Source: Erythrobacter colymbi (GTDB lineage Bacteria > Pseudomonadota > Alphaproteobacteria > Sphingomonadales > Sphingomonadaceae). Taken from it: a stretch of 64,000 bases of DNA. The stretch lies in assembly GCF_002155685.1 (NCBI RefSeq), contig NZ_MUYK01000006.1, positions 62,001 to 126,000 of the forward strand. Reading direction: 5' to 3'. Each line of letters starts with the position of its first letter. Positions within the stretch are counted from its first letter, which is position 1. The notes under the pieces were generated by a model that was not told the DNA's origin, ran no database searches, and saw only the letters and a list, made by a program, of their open reading frames with translations. Made by a program: the position numbers and the translations under genes. Positions 11,867 to 19,873 of the stretch are shown here, piece after piece.

Positions 11867-12207
11867 TTTCGAACCCGCCTCCGCGGGTTCGTCCTCGGTG
11901 AGTCTTTGTCGGCCTACCGCTTCGCTACTTGAGGCCGGATTTCCTCCGCTGCGCTCCGGGCCCCTGCGGCTCGCGCGCGTGCGCTCGCGACGCCTTCGGC
12001 GTCGAACCAGCGCTTACAGTGAGGTGAGGGCTGGCACGAAAAAGGCGGCCCGTTGCGGGGCCGCCTTTTCCAAAGTCGATCTTCGCGCTGTTCCGGTCGC
12101 TCTAGCGACCGCAAGGCCGAACGGCCGCCCGCAGCGGGGCCGTAGCGCAGCGAAGGCTGTCTAGCGAGGACGCAGCCGCGGAGGCGGCTGCGCTCACATA
12201 GACTCCC
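11867..12207. other. Hairpin-rich intergenic region without a gene
   Basis: No credible gene is present. The stretch separates two convergent genes and contains perfect hairpins at 11870-11891, 11987-12003, 12094-12111 and 12171-12192. At 12039-12069 a terminator-like stem (AAAAAGGCGGCCC with GGGGCCGCCTTTT) has A and T tracts on both sides, so it could stop transcription from either direction. Confidence 0.65.
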
Positions 12208-13371
12208 TTACATACCCCTCGCGATCACCATCTTCATCACTTCGTTCGAGCCGCCGAAGATGCGGGTGATGCGGCTGTCGCGGTACATGCGCGCGATCGG
12301 GTAGTCGTTGATGAACCCGGCCCCGCCGTGGAATTGCAGGCACTTGTCGACGACCTCGCCCTGCAGCTCGGTCACCCAGTACTTCGCCATGCAGGCGGTC
12401 GCGACGTCGAGCTCGCCCTTGAGGTGGCGCGCGATGCAGTCGTTGACGAAGACGCGCGCCGCGGTGCTGCGGGCCTTGAGGTCGGCCATCACGAACTGCG
12501 TGTTCTGGAAGTCCCAGATCGTCTGGCCGAAGGCCTTGCGGTTCTTGACATAGTCCATCGTGGTCTCGAGCGCCTTCTCGATCCCGTTGATCGCGCCCAC
12601 GGCGATGATCAGGCGTTCCTGCGGCAGCTCGCCCATCAGCTGGTAGAAGCCCTTGCCCTCGACCCCGCCGAGCACGTTCTCGGCCGGCACGAACACGTTG
12701 TCGAAGAACAGCTCCGAGGTATCGGCCGCGTCCATCCCGATCTTGTCGAGCTTGCGTCCGCGCTGGAAGCCTTCGGCGCCCTCAGTTTCCAGCAACATCA
12801 AGGAGATACCCTTGGCGCGCTCGTTCGGATCGGTCTTGGCGACGACGATGATGAAGTCGGCGATCTGGCCGCTCGAGATATAGGTCTTCGAGCCGCTGAT
12901 GCGGTAGCCGTTGCCGTCCTTCACCGCGGTCGTGGTGATAGACTGGAGGTCCGAGCCCACGCCCGGTTCGGTCATGGCGATCGCGCTGACGAGATCGCCC
13001 GAGACGAGGCGGGGGAGGTACTTGTGCTTCTGTTCCTCGGTGCCGTGGCGCACGAGGTAGGGCAGGATCACCGTGTTGTGGAGCGAGGCGGCAAATCCAT
13101 CAACGCCGTGCTTGGCCTGCTGGTCGATGACGACGAGGTCATGCCGGAAATCGCCGCCGTGGCCGCCATATTCGCTCGGCACCGAGACGCCGAGCAGGCC
13201 GGCCTCGCCCGCCTCGCGCCAGAATTCGCGCTCGACCTGGCCATCCTCGCGCCACTTGTCGACGCGCTTCTGCGGAGCGTGCTGCTGGTAGAACTTGCCG
13301 ACCGCGTCGGCGAAAATCGCGATTTCCTCGTCTTCCATGAAGGCGGGCTGCGGGACGTTGAGGACGGACAT
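12208..13371 (-). CDS. Acyl-CoA dehydrogenase (long-chain/LcaD-like)
   Basis: This 387-residue flavoprotein oxidises acyl-CoA to trans-2-enoyl-CoA, the first step of beta-oxidation. Family signatures are AIAMTEPGVGSDL, FGQTIWDFQNTQF, and LQFHGGAGFINDYPIARMYRDSRITRIFGGSNE near the C-terminus (split here into its known parts). The catalytic Glu of the short/medium-chain enzymes is replaced by Gly in IFGGSNE. The Glu in ELPQERL instead matches the catalytic position of long-chain and isovaleryl enzymes. The start at 13371 (MSVLNVPQ) has an AGGAGAG site. It lies in a minus-strand unit with the crotonase gene and should feed it enoyl-CoA. A parS-like site begins 14 bases upstream. Confidence 0.93.
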   Translation of the reverse strand: MSVLNVPQPAFMEDEEIAIFADAVGKFYQQHAPQKRVDKWREDGQVEREFWREAGEAGLLGVSVPSEYGGHGGDFRHDLVVIDQQAKHGVDGFAASLHNTVILPYLVRHGTEEQKHKYLPRLVSGDLVSAIAMTEPGVGSDLQSITTTAVKDGNGYRISGSKTYISSGQIADFIIVVAKTDPNERAKGISLMLLETEGAEGFQRGRKLDKIGMDAADTSELFFDNVFVPAENVLGGVEGKGFYQLMGELPQERLIIAVGAINGIEKALETTMDYVKNRKAFGQTIWDFQNTQFVMADLKARSTAARVFVNDCIARHLKGELDVATACMAKYWVTELQGEVVDKCLQFHGGAGFINDYPIARMYRDSRITRIFGGSNEVMKMVIARGM

Positions 13372-13384
13372 GTCTCTCTCCTGA

Positions 13385-13400
13385 TGTTTCACGTGAAACC
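13385..13400. promoter_or_regulatory. parS-like ParB centromere site 1
   Basis: TGTTTCACGTGAAACC matches the bacterial parS consensus TGTTTCACGTGAAACA at 15 of 16 positions, with the inner 14-bp palindrome perfect. ParB loads here to segregate the origin region. A second copy lies 15 kb away at 28451. Confidence 0.85.
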
Positions 13401-13411
13401 CCCGAGCAACG

Positions 13412-13451
13412 GGGGTCTGAAGGGGTCTGACCGGGGTCTGGAGGGGGTCTG
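13412..13451. repeat. Four phased GGGGTCTG repeats beside parS
   Basis: GGGGTCTG occurs at 13412, 13422, 13433 and 13444, a spacing of 10 to 11 bases or one helical turn. Related sequence (GTCTGACCGGGG and GGGGTCTG) also follows the second parS site. Confidence 0.6.
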
Positions 13452-13491
13452 GCTCCGTCTGGTGCCGGGCGAGACCCCCGCGACGACCGGC

Positions 13492-14259
13492 TTACTTGCC
13501 GGTCCAGTTCGGCTTGCGCTTCTCGGCGAAGGCGGCGGCGCCCTCGCGCGCGTCGTGGCTGACGAAGACCGGGCCGATCAGCTGGCCCTGCTTGGCATAG
13601 CGTTCATCCATCGCCCAGCCGCGCGATTCCTTGACGATCTGCTTCGACACGCGGACGGCCAGAGGCCCGTTGGCCGCGATCCGCGCAGCGAGCGCCTTCG
13701 CCGCATCGAGCGCGGAGCCTTCGGTCACTTCGTTGATCAGACCGAGCTGGAACGCGCGGGGCGCGTCGATGAAGTCGCCGGTCAGCGCCAGCTCCATCGC
13801 CACGCGCTGCGGGATCTGGTCGGGAAGCATCATCACGCCGCCCGCTGCCGCCACAAGGCCGCGCTTCACTTCGGGAATGCCGAACTTCGCGCCCGCATTG
13901 GCGACCACGAGATCGCAGGCGATCATCAGCTCGAGGCCTCCCGCCAGCGCATAGCCCTCCACCGCAGCGATCAGCGGCTTCTTGGGCGGCGCTTCGACCA
14001 CGCCGCCGAACCCGCGGCCTTCGACCGTCGGGCGCTCGCCGCGCAGGAAGCCCTTGAGGTCCATCCCCGAGCAGAACGTCCCGCCCGCGCCGGTCAGGAT
14101 GCCGACGCGCAGATCGTCTTCCGCGTCCAGCCGGTCCATCGCCGCAGCGATTCCCTCGGCCGCGGCGCGGGTCATGGCGTTCTTGGCATCGGGACGGTTG
14201 ATGGTGACGATGAGGACGCCGTCCTCCACTTCGGTCAGCACCTCGGGGGTATCGCTCAC
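13492..14259 (-). CDS. Crotonase family enoyl-CoA hydratase/isomerase
   Basis: This 255-residue protein has the crotonase fold at normal length. It shows NRPDAKNAMT at the start, the oxyanion-hole motif GAGGTFCSGMDLKGF (about residues 57-71) and a second loop AAVEGYALAGGLELMIACDLV. The usual Glu pair of true hydratases is not fully conserved: GIPEVKRGLVAAAGG supplies one Glu. It may therefore be a hydratase, an isomerase or a CoA-thioester ligase relative. The start is GTG at 14259, supported by AGGAGAG. It is transcribed towards the acyl-CoA dehydrogenase, with the parS-containing 120-base gap between them, and divergently from the thiolase. It likely belongs to one acyl-CoA degradation set. 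Confidence 0.88.
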   Translation of the reverse strand: MSDTPEVLTEVEDGVLIVTINRPDAKNAMTRAAAEGIAAAMDRLDAEDDLRVGILTGAGGTFCSGMDLKGFLRGERPTVEGRGFGGVVEAPPKKPLIAAVEGYALAGGLELMIACDLVVANAGAKFGIPEVKRGLVAAAGGVMMLPDQIPQRVAMELALTGDFIDAPRAFQLGLINEVTEGSALDAAKALAARIAANGPLAVRVSKQIVKESRGWAMDERYAKQGQLIGPVFVSHDAREGAAAFAEKRKPNWTGK

Positions 14260-14284
14260 AGCTCTCTCTCCTATCGAAAATGTG

Positions 14285-14304
14285 ATTACGTTTCGAAACG
14301 CAAT
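14285..14304. promoter_or_regulatory. Palindromic operator between crotonase and thiolase genes
   Basis: ATTACGTTTCGAAACGCAAT is a 20-bp palindrome with one mismatched pair and a perfect CGTTTCGAAACG core. It lies midway in the 117-base divergent gap and resembles a TetR-type operator controlling both acyl-CoA units. Confidence 0.55.
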
Positions 14305-14376
14305 CCTTGTGCCACTGGTGCAGTCGGTTTACGGACACGTCAACCGCAATTTCGCTAGAAACGAGAGAGGATCACC

Positions 14377-15645
14377 ATGGCCGAAGCTTACATCATCGAC
14401 GCAGTGCGCACCCCGCGCGGGATCGGCAAGGTCGGCAAGGGCGCGCTCGCCCACATGCATCCGCAGCACCTCGCCGCCACCGTGCTGAAGGCGATTGCCG
14501 AACGCAATCATCTCGACACCTCGACCGTGGGCGATGTGGTCTGGTCGACCTCGAGCCAGGAAGGCGCGCAGGGCGGCGATCTGGGCCGGATGGCGGCGCT
14601 CGATGCGGGCTACGACGTGAGGTCGAGCGGCATGACCCTCGATCGCTTCTGCGGCGGCGGGATCACCGCGGTCAATCTTGCCGCGGCGCTGGTGATGAGC
14701 GGGATGGAAGACTGCGTGGTCGCGGGCGGCACCGAAATGATGAGTCTGACCACCGAAATGGCGAAGGAACGTATGCATCTGGGCCTGCCGCCGCGCGTGA
14801 TGGGCAGTCACAATCAGCGGCTGGCGAAGGTGCACCCGCAATCGCAGCAGGGTATCTGCGGCGATGCGATCGCGACGATCGAGGGGTTCACCCGCGAAGA
14901 GCTCGATATGGTCGCCTTCATGAGCCAGAAAAACGCCGCCCAGGCGATTGCCGAAGGGCGGTTCGACAAGTCGCTCGTCCCGGTGCTGGACGATGATGGC
15001 AATGTCGTGCTCGACAAGGAAGAATTCCCGAAGCCTGGCACGACCATGGAGGTGCTCGGCACGCTGCCCGCCTCGTTCGAGAAGATGGCCGACATGTCGA
15101 TGGGCGAAGGCCAGCCGACCTTCCGCCAGATGGTCAATCAGAAATACCCCGATGTCGACATCAAGCACTTCCACGGGCCGGGCAATTCCTCGGGCGTGGT
15201 CGATGGCGCGGCGGCGGTGCTGGTGTGCTCGAAGGAATATGCCGAGAAGAACGGTCTGCGCCCACGCGCCCGGATCGTGGCGACCGCGAACATGGGCGAT
15301 TGCCCGACCTTGATGCTCAACGCCCCGGTCCCGGCGGCGAAGAAGGTGCTGGAAAAGGCAGGCCTGACCGTCGACGATATCGACCTGTTCGAAATCAACG
15401 AGGCCTTCGCGGTGGTGACGGCCAAGTTCATGCGCGACCTCGGGCTGGGTTGGGACAAGGTCAACGTCAACGGCGGTTCGATCGCCTTGGGCCACCCCAT
15501 CGGCGCGACCGGCTCGATCCTGATCGGCACCGTGGTGGACGAGCTGGAGCGTCGCGGCGGCCGCTATGGCCTCGTGACGATGTGCGCGGCGGGCGGCATG
15601 GCCCCGGCGATCATCGTCGAGCGCGTGGACGGCTTCGTCGACTGA
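14377..15645 (+). CDS. Acetyl-CoA C-acyltransferase (thiolase)
   Basis: This 422-residue thiolase catalyses thiolytic cleavage of 3-ketoacyl-CoA (or its reverse). The acyl-accepting Cys is C92 in LDRFCGGG. NEAFAV, GHPIGATG and the C-terminal Cys in TMCAAGGMAPA complete the active site. The AAGGMAPA form of the last motif is common in sphingomonad homologues. The start is supported by GAGAGAGG 8 bases upstream. The next gene, a thiolase-like protein, begins 10 bases downstream, so they form an operon divergent from the crotonase unit. Its partners suggest fatty-acid or side-chain beta-oxidation. Confidence 0.95.
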   Translation: MAEAYIIDAVRTPRGIGKVGKGALAHMHPQHLAATVLKAIAERNHLDTSTVGDVVWSTSSQEGAQGGDLGRMAALDAGYDVRSSGMTLDRFCGGGITAVNLAAALVMSGMEDCVVAGGTEMMSLTTEMAKERMHLGLPPRVMGSHNQRLAKVHPQSQQGICGDAIATIEGFTREELDMVAFMSQKNAAQAIAEGRFDKSLVPVLDDDGNVVLDKEEFPKPGTTMEVLGTLPASFEKMADMSMGEGQPTFRQMVNQKYPDVDIKHFHGPGNSSGVVDGAAAVLVCSKEYAEKNGLRPRARIVATANMGDCPTLMLNAPVPAAKKVLEKAGLTVDDIDLFEINEAFAVVTAKFMRDLGLGWDKVNVNGGSIALGHPIGATGSILIGTVVDELERRGGRYGLVTMCAAGGMAPAIIVERVDGFVD

Positions 15646-15655
15646 GGCTGCACAC

Positions 15656-17182
15656 ATGATCGCTGACAACACGCCCGTCATCATCGGGGTCGGGCAATAT
15701 TCGGAGAGGGTCGGCGAGCCCGGCTACGAAGCCCTCTCCTATATGGACCTCGCCGGACGGGCGCTGGGGGCGGCGATTGCGGATTCAGGGGCGAGCGGGT
15801 CGGTGGCGGGCGCCATCGACACCCTCGCCGCGATCCGCGCCTTCGAAATGTCGCGGCCCGATCGCAAGCCGCCTTTCGGGGCGGCAAGCAATGTGCCGCG
15901 CGCGATTGCCAAGCGCGTAGGGGCCGATCCCAAGCGCGCGATCCTCACCACCACCGGCGGCCAGACCAACCAGCAGCTGGTGGGCGAGTTTGCGTCCGCC
16001 ATCGCTGCGGGCGAAAGTCGGTGTGCGGTTATCGTCGGCAGCGAGGCGATCTCGACCGTGCTGGCTTTGACGGCAAAGGGCGAGATCCCCGACTGGTCGG
16101 AAGATGTGCCCGGCGATTTCGAGGACCAGGGCTTCGGGGTCGAGGAACTCATGGAGCCGACCCTGTTCATGCACGGCGCAAGCGGGGCGATCCCGCTCTA
16201 TGCCCTCGCGGAGAACGCGCGGCGGCACCGGCTGGGCATGGGGCTGGAGGAATACCGGCTCGAAATTGGCCGGTTGTTCGCGCCCTTCACGCGCGTTGCG
16301 GCGGCGAACCCGCATTCGGCGGCTCCGGTGGAGCGCACGGCGGAGGAACTCGCCACCGTCACCGACCGCAACCGCATCGTCGCCGAACCCTATCCGCGCA
16401 TGACCGTGGCGCGCGATCAGGTGAATCAGGCAGCAGCGGTGATCGTCGCCTCGGCGGGCCTCGCGCGCGAACTCGGCGTGCCGGAGGACAAGTGGGTCCA
16501 CATCCACGCCGTCACCGCCGCGACCGAGCTGAAGCTCTCGCAGCGGCCTGACCTCGCGGGCAACCCGGCGAGCCTCGCATCCGTCGATGCGGCGCTGGCG
16601 CGCGCGGGCAAGGGGATTGGCGACATGGCCTATCTCGACTTCTACTCGTGCTTCGCGATCCCCGTGTTCAACCAGTGCGATCACTTCGGCCTGTCGGCGG
16701 ACGACCCGCGCGGGCTGACGCTCACCGGCGGCCTGCCGTTCTTCGGCGGGGCGGGGAACAACTACTCGGCCCACGCCATCGCCGAAGCGGTGCAGCGGGT
16801 GCGCGGAGATCGCGGTTCCTACGCGCTGGTCGGTGCGAATGGCGGCTGGATGAGCAAGTATGCGACCGGCATCTACTCGACCGAGCCCGCCGACTGGAGC
16901 GGCAACGACCGCTTCGCCGTGCTCCCCAAGGCGACCGACAAGGTTCCGGTGGCGAAGGGGCCGGTGGATAGCGCCACGGTGGAGACCTACACCATCAACC
17001 GCGGCCCCAAAGGCGCCGAAGCGATCTTCATCGGCCGCTCGGACGCGGGCGAGCGGGTGGTGGGCAATGCCGATCTTACGGATACGGCGACGGCAGAAGC
17101 TTTCGAAAGCGGCGAGCCTTTCGGCAAGCGCTTGTCGCTGAAGCAGGACGAGCGGGGAAGGACTGTGGGTCGGGTCGCCTAG
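15656..17182 (+). CDS. Thiolase-like (TLP1/SCP-x type) acetyl-CoA acetyltransferase
   Basis: This 508-residue protein follows the thiolase in the same operon. It has the thiolase-fold segments PVIIGVGQYSER, TTTGGQTNQQLVGEFA, DFYSCFAIPVFNQ and TGGLPFFGGAGNNYSAHA. The N-terminal nucleophilic Cys of true thiolases is replaced in the GGQTNQ region, while the SCF Cys remains. This pattern is that of the thiolase-like protein type 1 seen in mycobacteria and SCP-x. The last 110 residues are an extra domain (VETYTINRGPKGAEAIFIGR) with an OB-like look. The reaction is unproven: it may act in steroid or lipid side-chain chemistry with a partner, or only bind CoA esters. Confidence 0.85.
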   Translation: MIADNTPVIIGVGQYSERVGEPGYEALSYMDLAGRALGAAIADSGASGSVAGAIDTLAAIRAFEMSRPDRKPPFGAASNVPRAIAKRVGADPKRAILTTTGGQTNQQLVGEFASAIAAGESRCAVIVGSEAISTVLALTAKGEIPDWSEDVPGDFEDQGFGVEELMEPTLFMHGASGAIPLYALAENARRHRLGMGLEEYRLEIGRLFAPFTRVAAANPHSAAPVERTAEELATVTDRNRIVAEPYPRMTVARDQVNQAAAVIVASAGLARELGVPEDKWVHIHAVTAATELKLSQRPDLAGNPASLASVDAALARAGKGIGDMAYLDFYSCFAIPVFNQCDHFGLSADDPRGLTLTGGLPFFGGAGNNYSAHAIAEAVQRVRGDRGSYALVGANGGWMSKYATGIYSTEPADWSGNDRFAVLPKATDKVPVAKGPVDSATVETYTINRGPKGAEAIFIGRSDAGERVVGNADLTDTATAEAFESGEPFGKRLSLKQDERGRTVGRVA

Positions 17183-17183
17183 T

Positions 17184-17321
17184 TTCCCCCTCCCGCTTGC
17201 GGGAGGGGAGCGAGACTTGGCGGCTTGCCGCCTAGTCGCAGCGGGGTGGGCCTACGCCAAGCCACGTGCGAGGCCTTTGGCCTCGCCCCACCCCCGCCCC
17301 CTCCCGCAGGCGGGAGGGGAG
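17184..17321. repeat. Paired-hairpin intergenic repeat, copy B
   Basis: Hairpins CCCCTCCCGC-TT-GCGGGAGGGG (17187-17208) and CCCCTCCCGC-AG-GCGGGAGGGG (17298-17319) flank a core with CGAGACTTGGCGGCTTG. That core matches copy A (5163-5297) in inverted orientation. It lies between convergent genes. Confidence 0.85.
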
Positions 17322-17324
17322 ACG

Positions 17325-17963
17325 CTAGCGCCTGGCCCCGCCCAGAAAATCGAGCGCATCGAAGCCCTCGGGCGCTGCCACCTCGACCACCGGATCGTCG
17401 CGATCGTCGAACTCGGTCCGCAGCGCGCGGCTCATGATGGCGTGCATGTGGTAGAGGCAGGTGATGTAGGTGAGCTCGAGGATTTCCTCGTCGCTGAACG
17501 CCGCCTTCAGCTCGGCGAAGAGCGCGTCGGGCACGCGCCCGCCGTGGCACACCAGCCGGTCGGCATAGGCGAGGACAAGGCGCTCCTTCGCGTCGAACAC
17601 GTCCGACGTCTGCCACACCGGAAGCGCCGCGATCTTCGCCTCGCTCACCCCCAGCCCGCGCAACGACTTGCAGTGCTGCGAGAACACGAACTGGCTGCCC
17701 GTCGCCCACCCCGCCCAGGTCTGTCCCAGCTCGCGCATCACCGGATCGAGCTTCCGCTCCGGCGAGCGGTAATAGGCAAAGCCCTGCGCGGCGTGGCGCA
17801 GCGTGTCGGGGGAGTTCGCGAACGCCGTCCACCAGTCGCCGCGCGTGCCGGTGGCGGTGCCTGGCTCGGCCACGGGATCGCGCTCCCCGAACAGTTGGGC
17901 GTAGAGCGGGGCGGCGACCTTCGCGTCGGCCTCGGCCAGCGGCACTTCCCGAAGGCGCGGCAT
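17325..17963 (-). CDS. Carboxymuconolactone decarboxylase/AhpD-like protein
   Basis: This 212-residue all-helical protein has the AhpD/carboxymuconolactone decarboxylase fold: GQTWAGWATGSQFVFSQH, GVSEAKIAALPVW, and FSDEEILELTYITCLYHMHA. The redox-active CxxC of AhpD is reduced to a single Cys (ITCLYH), so peroxidase activity by the AhpD mechanism is unlikely. Proteins of this type often accompany VOC proteins in aromatic degradation clusters. Its ATG overlaps the stop of the upstream VOC gene by one base (TGATG), implying translational coupling. The exact reaction is unknown. Confidence 0.8.
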   Translation of the reverse strand: MPRLREVPLAEADAKVAAPLYAQLFGERDPVAEPGTATGTRGDWWTAFANSPDTLRHAAQGFAYYRSPERKLDPVMRELGQTWAGWATGSQFVFSQHCKSLRGLGVSEAKIAALPVWQTSDVFDAKERLVLAYADRLVCHGGRVPDALFAELKAAFSDEEILELTYITCLYHMHAIMSRALRTEFDDRDDPVVEVAAPEGFDALDFLGGARR

Positions 17964-18505
17964 CAGGCTTCCTCCGCCAGAGTGGCGGGCGCGTGGCGCA
18001 CATCCTCCGGCCCGAAGGCACGGGTGGTCGCGGCGAATTCCAGCATGATGCCGTTGGGATCGGTGAAATAGACCGAGCGCACGAACACGCCCTCATGCGT
18101 CTCCTTCGCATAGCCCGAGGGGCTGTCGTCGTGGTTGAACACCATGTGCGTGTGCGGCACGCCCGCCGCCTGCAAGCGATCCAGCGCCGCCTCCAGCTCG
18201 GCCTCCTCCATCGTGAAGGCGAGGTGGTTCATCGAGCCGACCGCGGTTTTGGCGTCGAACGGGAACTTCCGCACCGAGGCGATCCCCGGCGCGGCGGGCG
18301 GCGCGTCCTTCCACCAGAAGAAGGCGACCGCATTGCCGCCGCCGCAATCGAAGAAGAAATGCTGGCCCCCGTCGGGCAGCTCCACCGTCTTGAACAGCGG
18401 CATCCCGAGCACTTCGGTGTAGAACCGCGTCGTCTCCGCCATGTCGCGGCACACCAGCGCGATGTGGTTGATGCCGATCGTCCGGATTCCGGTTGCGCCT
18501 GCCAT
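17963..18505 (-). CDS. VOC family (glyoxalase/dioxygenase-like) protein
   Basis: This 180-residue protein is a two-module vicinal oxygen chelate protein. The start at 18505 (MAGATGIRTIGINHIALVCRD) is chosen because the conserved first strand with a metal-ligand His (GINHIAL) follows, and a GGGAGAGCGAG site precedes it. The second module has SMNHLAFTM and ends YFTDPNGIMLEFAA, which supply a second His and the final Glu. VOC metalloenzymes include glyoxalases, extradiol dioxygenases and epimerases. Facing hppD across a shared operator and coupled to the AhpD-like gene, it probably acts in aromatic compound breakdown. Substrate unknown. Confidence 0.85.
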   Translation of the reverse strand: MAGATGIRTIGINHIALVCRDMAETTRFYTEVLGMPLFKTVELPDGGQHFFFDCGGGNAVAFFWWKDAPPAAPGIASVRKFPFDAKTAVGSMNHLAFTMEEAELEAALDRLQAAGVPHTHMVFNHDDSPSGYAKETHEGVFVRSVYFTDPNGIMLEFAATTRAFGPEDVRHAPATLAEEA

Positions 18506-18582
18506 CTCGCTCTCCCCTTTTGCGCCAGACTGCCCCGATCCCGCGCGGCTGGCAATGCTTGCGCGAATCGGCCATTTCGGGT

Positions 18583-18606
18583 AGATGGTTTCAATTGAAA
18601 CTATCT
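18583..18606. promoter_or_regulatory. Palindromic operator between hppD and the VOC/AhpD-like unit
   Basis: A 24-bp palindrome with a single G-T mismatch is centred on TTTCAATTGAAA (18589-18600). It lies 20 bases before the hppD start and in the divergent gap, so one regulator, perhaps MarR- or IclR-type, could control both sides. Confidence 0.65.
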
Positions 18607-18626
18607 CGCCAGCGGGGACCCTGCCG

Positions 18627-19742
18627 ATGAACGCGCCCACACACGACCTCTTCGACAACCCTGCCGGCCTCGACGGGTTCGAATTCGTCGAATTCTGCGC
18701 GCCGGAGAAGGGCGTGCTCGAGCCGGTGTTCGAGGCGATGGGCTTCACCCGCGTCGCGCAGCACCGCTCGAAGGACGTGCACCTGTGGCGGCAGGGCGGC
18801 ATCAACCTCATCGCCAATTACGAGCCGCGCTCGGCCGCATGGTATTTCGCCCGCGAGCATGGCCCCTCGGCCTGCGGCATGGCCTTCCGCGTGCGCGATG
18901 CCGCCAAGGCCTATGACCACCTCATCGCCAAGGGAGCCGAGCCCGTCGCGGTGCAGACCGGCGTGATGGAGCTGCGCATCCCCGCGATCCGCGGCATCGG
19001 CGGGGCGATCCTCTATCTGGTCGACCGCTACGAGGGCGCGGCTGGCGGCAACGGCCTTACCATCTACGACATCGACTTCGAATATCTGCCCGGTGTCGAG
19101 CGTCGCCCCGAAGGCGCGGGCTTCCACACCATCGATCATCTCACTCACAACGTCTATGGCGGGCGGATGAAGTACTGGGCCGACTATTACGAGACCCTGT
19201 TCAACTTCCGCGAAATCCGCTTCTTCGACATCAAGGGCGAGTATACCGGCCTCACCAGCAAGGCCCTGACCGCGCCCGACGGCAAGATCCGCATCCCGCT
19301 CAATGAGGAGGGCGAAGGCGGCAAGGGCCAGATCGAGGAATTCCTGCGCGCCTTCAACGGCGAAGGCATCCAGCACATCGCGCTGATCTGCGACGATCTG
19401 GTGGCCTGCTGGGACCGCCTGCAAAAGCTCGGCGTGCCCTTCATGACCGCGCCGCCTGCGACCTATTACGAGATGCTCGCCGAACGCCTCCCCGGCCACG
19501 GCGAGGATGTGGACGCGCTCAGGATGCGCGGCATCCTGCTGGACGGCACCACCGAGGGCGGCAGCCCCCGCCTCCTCCTGCAAATCTTCGCGCAGGCGCA
19601 GGTCGGGCCGGTGTTCTTCGAATTCATCCAGCGCAAGGGCGACGAGGGCTTCGGCGAGGGCAACTTCAAGGCCCTGTTCGAAAGCATGGAGCGCGACCAG
19701 ATCATCCGCGGCGTGCTGAACGTCGAGGAACCGGCGGAGTAA
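18627..19742 (+). CDS. hppD: 4-Hydroxyphenylpyruvate dioxygenase
   Basis: This 371-residue enzyme converts 4-hydroxyphenylpyruvate to homogentisate in tyrosine degradation. The iron ligands are visible as His171 ([10 protein letters not shown]), His250 (GIQHIAL) and Glu332 ([10 protein letters not shown]), each in its expected motif. The C-terminal [16 protein letters not shown] is the conserved gating helix. ATG 18627 is preferred over an in-frame GTG-type start within the operator. A VOC gene follows after 131 bases that include a repeat element. Homogentisate dioxygenase and the later pathway genes are not in this window. Confidence 0.96.
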   Translation: MNAPTHDLFDNPAGLDGFEFVEFCAPEKGVLEPVFEAMGFTRVAQHRSKDVHLWRQGGINLIANYEPRSAAWYFAREHGPSACGMAFRVRDAAKAYDHLIAKGAEPVAVQTGVMELRIPAIRGIGGAILYLVDRYEGAAGGNGLTIYDIDFEYLPGVERRPEGAGFHTIDHLTHNVYGGRMKYWADYYETLFNFREIRFFDIKGEYTGLTSKALTAPDGKIRIPLNEEGEGGKGQIEEFLRAFNGEGIQHIALICDDLVACWDRLQKLGVPFMTAPPATYYEMLAERLPGHGEDVDALRMRGILLDGTTEGGSPRLLLQIFAQAQVGPVFFEFIQRKGDEGFGEGNFKALFESMERDQIIRGVLNVEEPAE

Positions 19743-19749
19743 TTCAGCT

Positions 19750-19855
19750 TCGTCATTGCGAGCCGCAGGCGAAGCAATCCATGGACAGGCCTCGCGGCAA
19801 GAGGCACCCTCAGGCCATGGATTGCCGCGTCGCCTTCGGCTCCTCGCAATGACGA
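19750..19855. repeat. MITE-like inverted repeat (CGTCATTGCGAG family)
   Basis: Arms of about 34-40 bases, beginning TCGTCATTGCGAG and ending in CAATCCATGG, face each other around a short centre. Sequences of the CGTCATTGCGAG...GCAATCCA type are widespread intergenic repeats in proteobacteria. Confidence 0.8.
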
Positions 19856-19873
19856 GTGGAGAGGAATGAAAGC

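Noticed and set aside
12328-14358. 676-codon frame opposite the acyl-CoA dehydrogenase and crotonase
   Set aside because: It spans two recognised genes and the parS gap on the opposite strand, with no domain.
18588-18601. Possible third parS site (GTTTCAATTGAAAC)
   Set aside because: It lacks the central CACGTG of parS and lies just before hppD, so it is better read as an operator.
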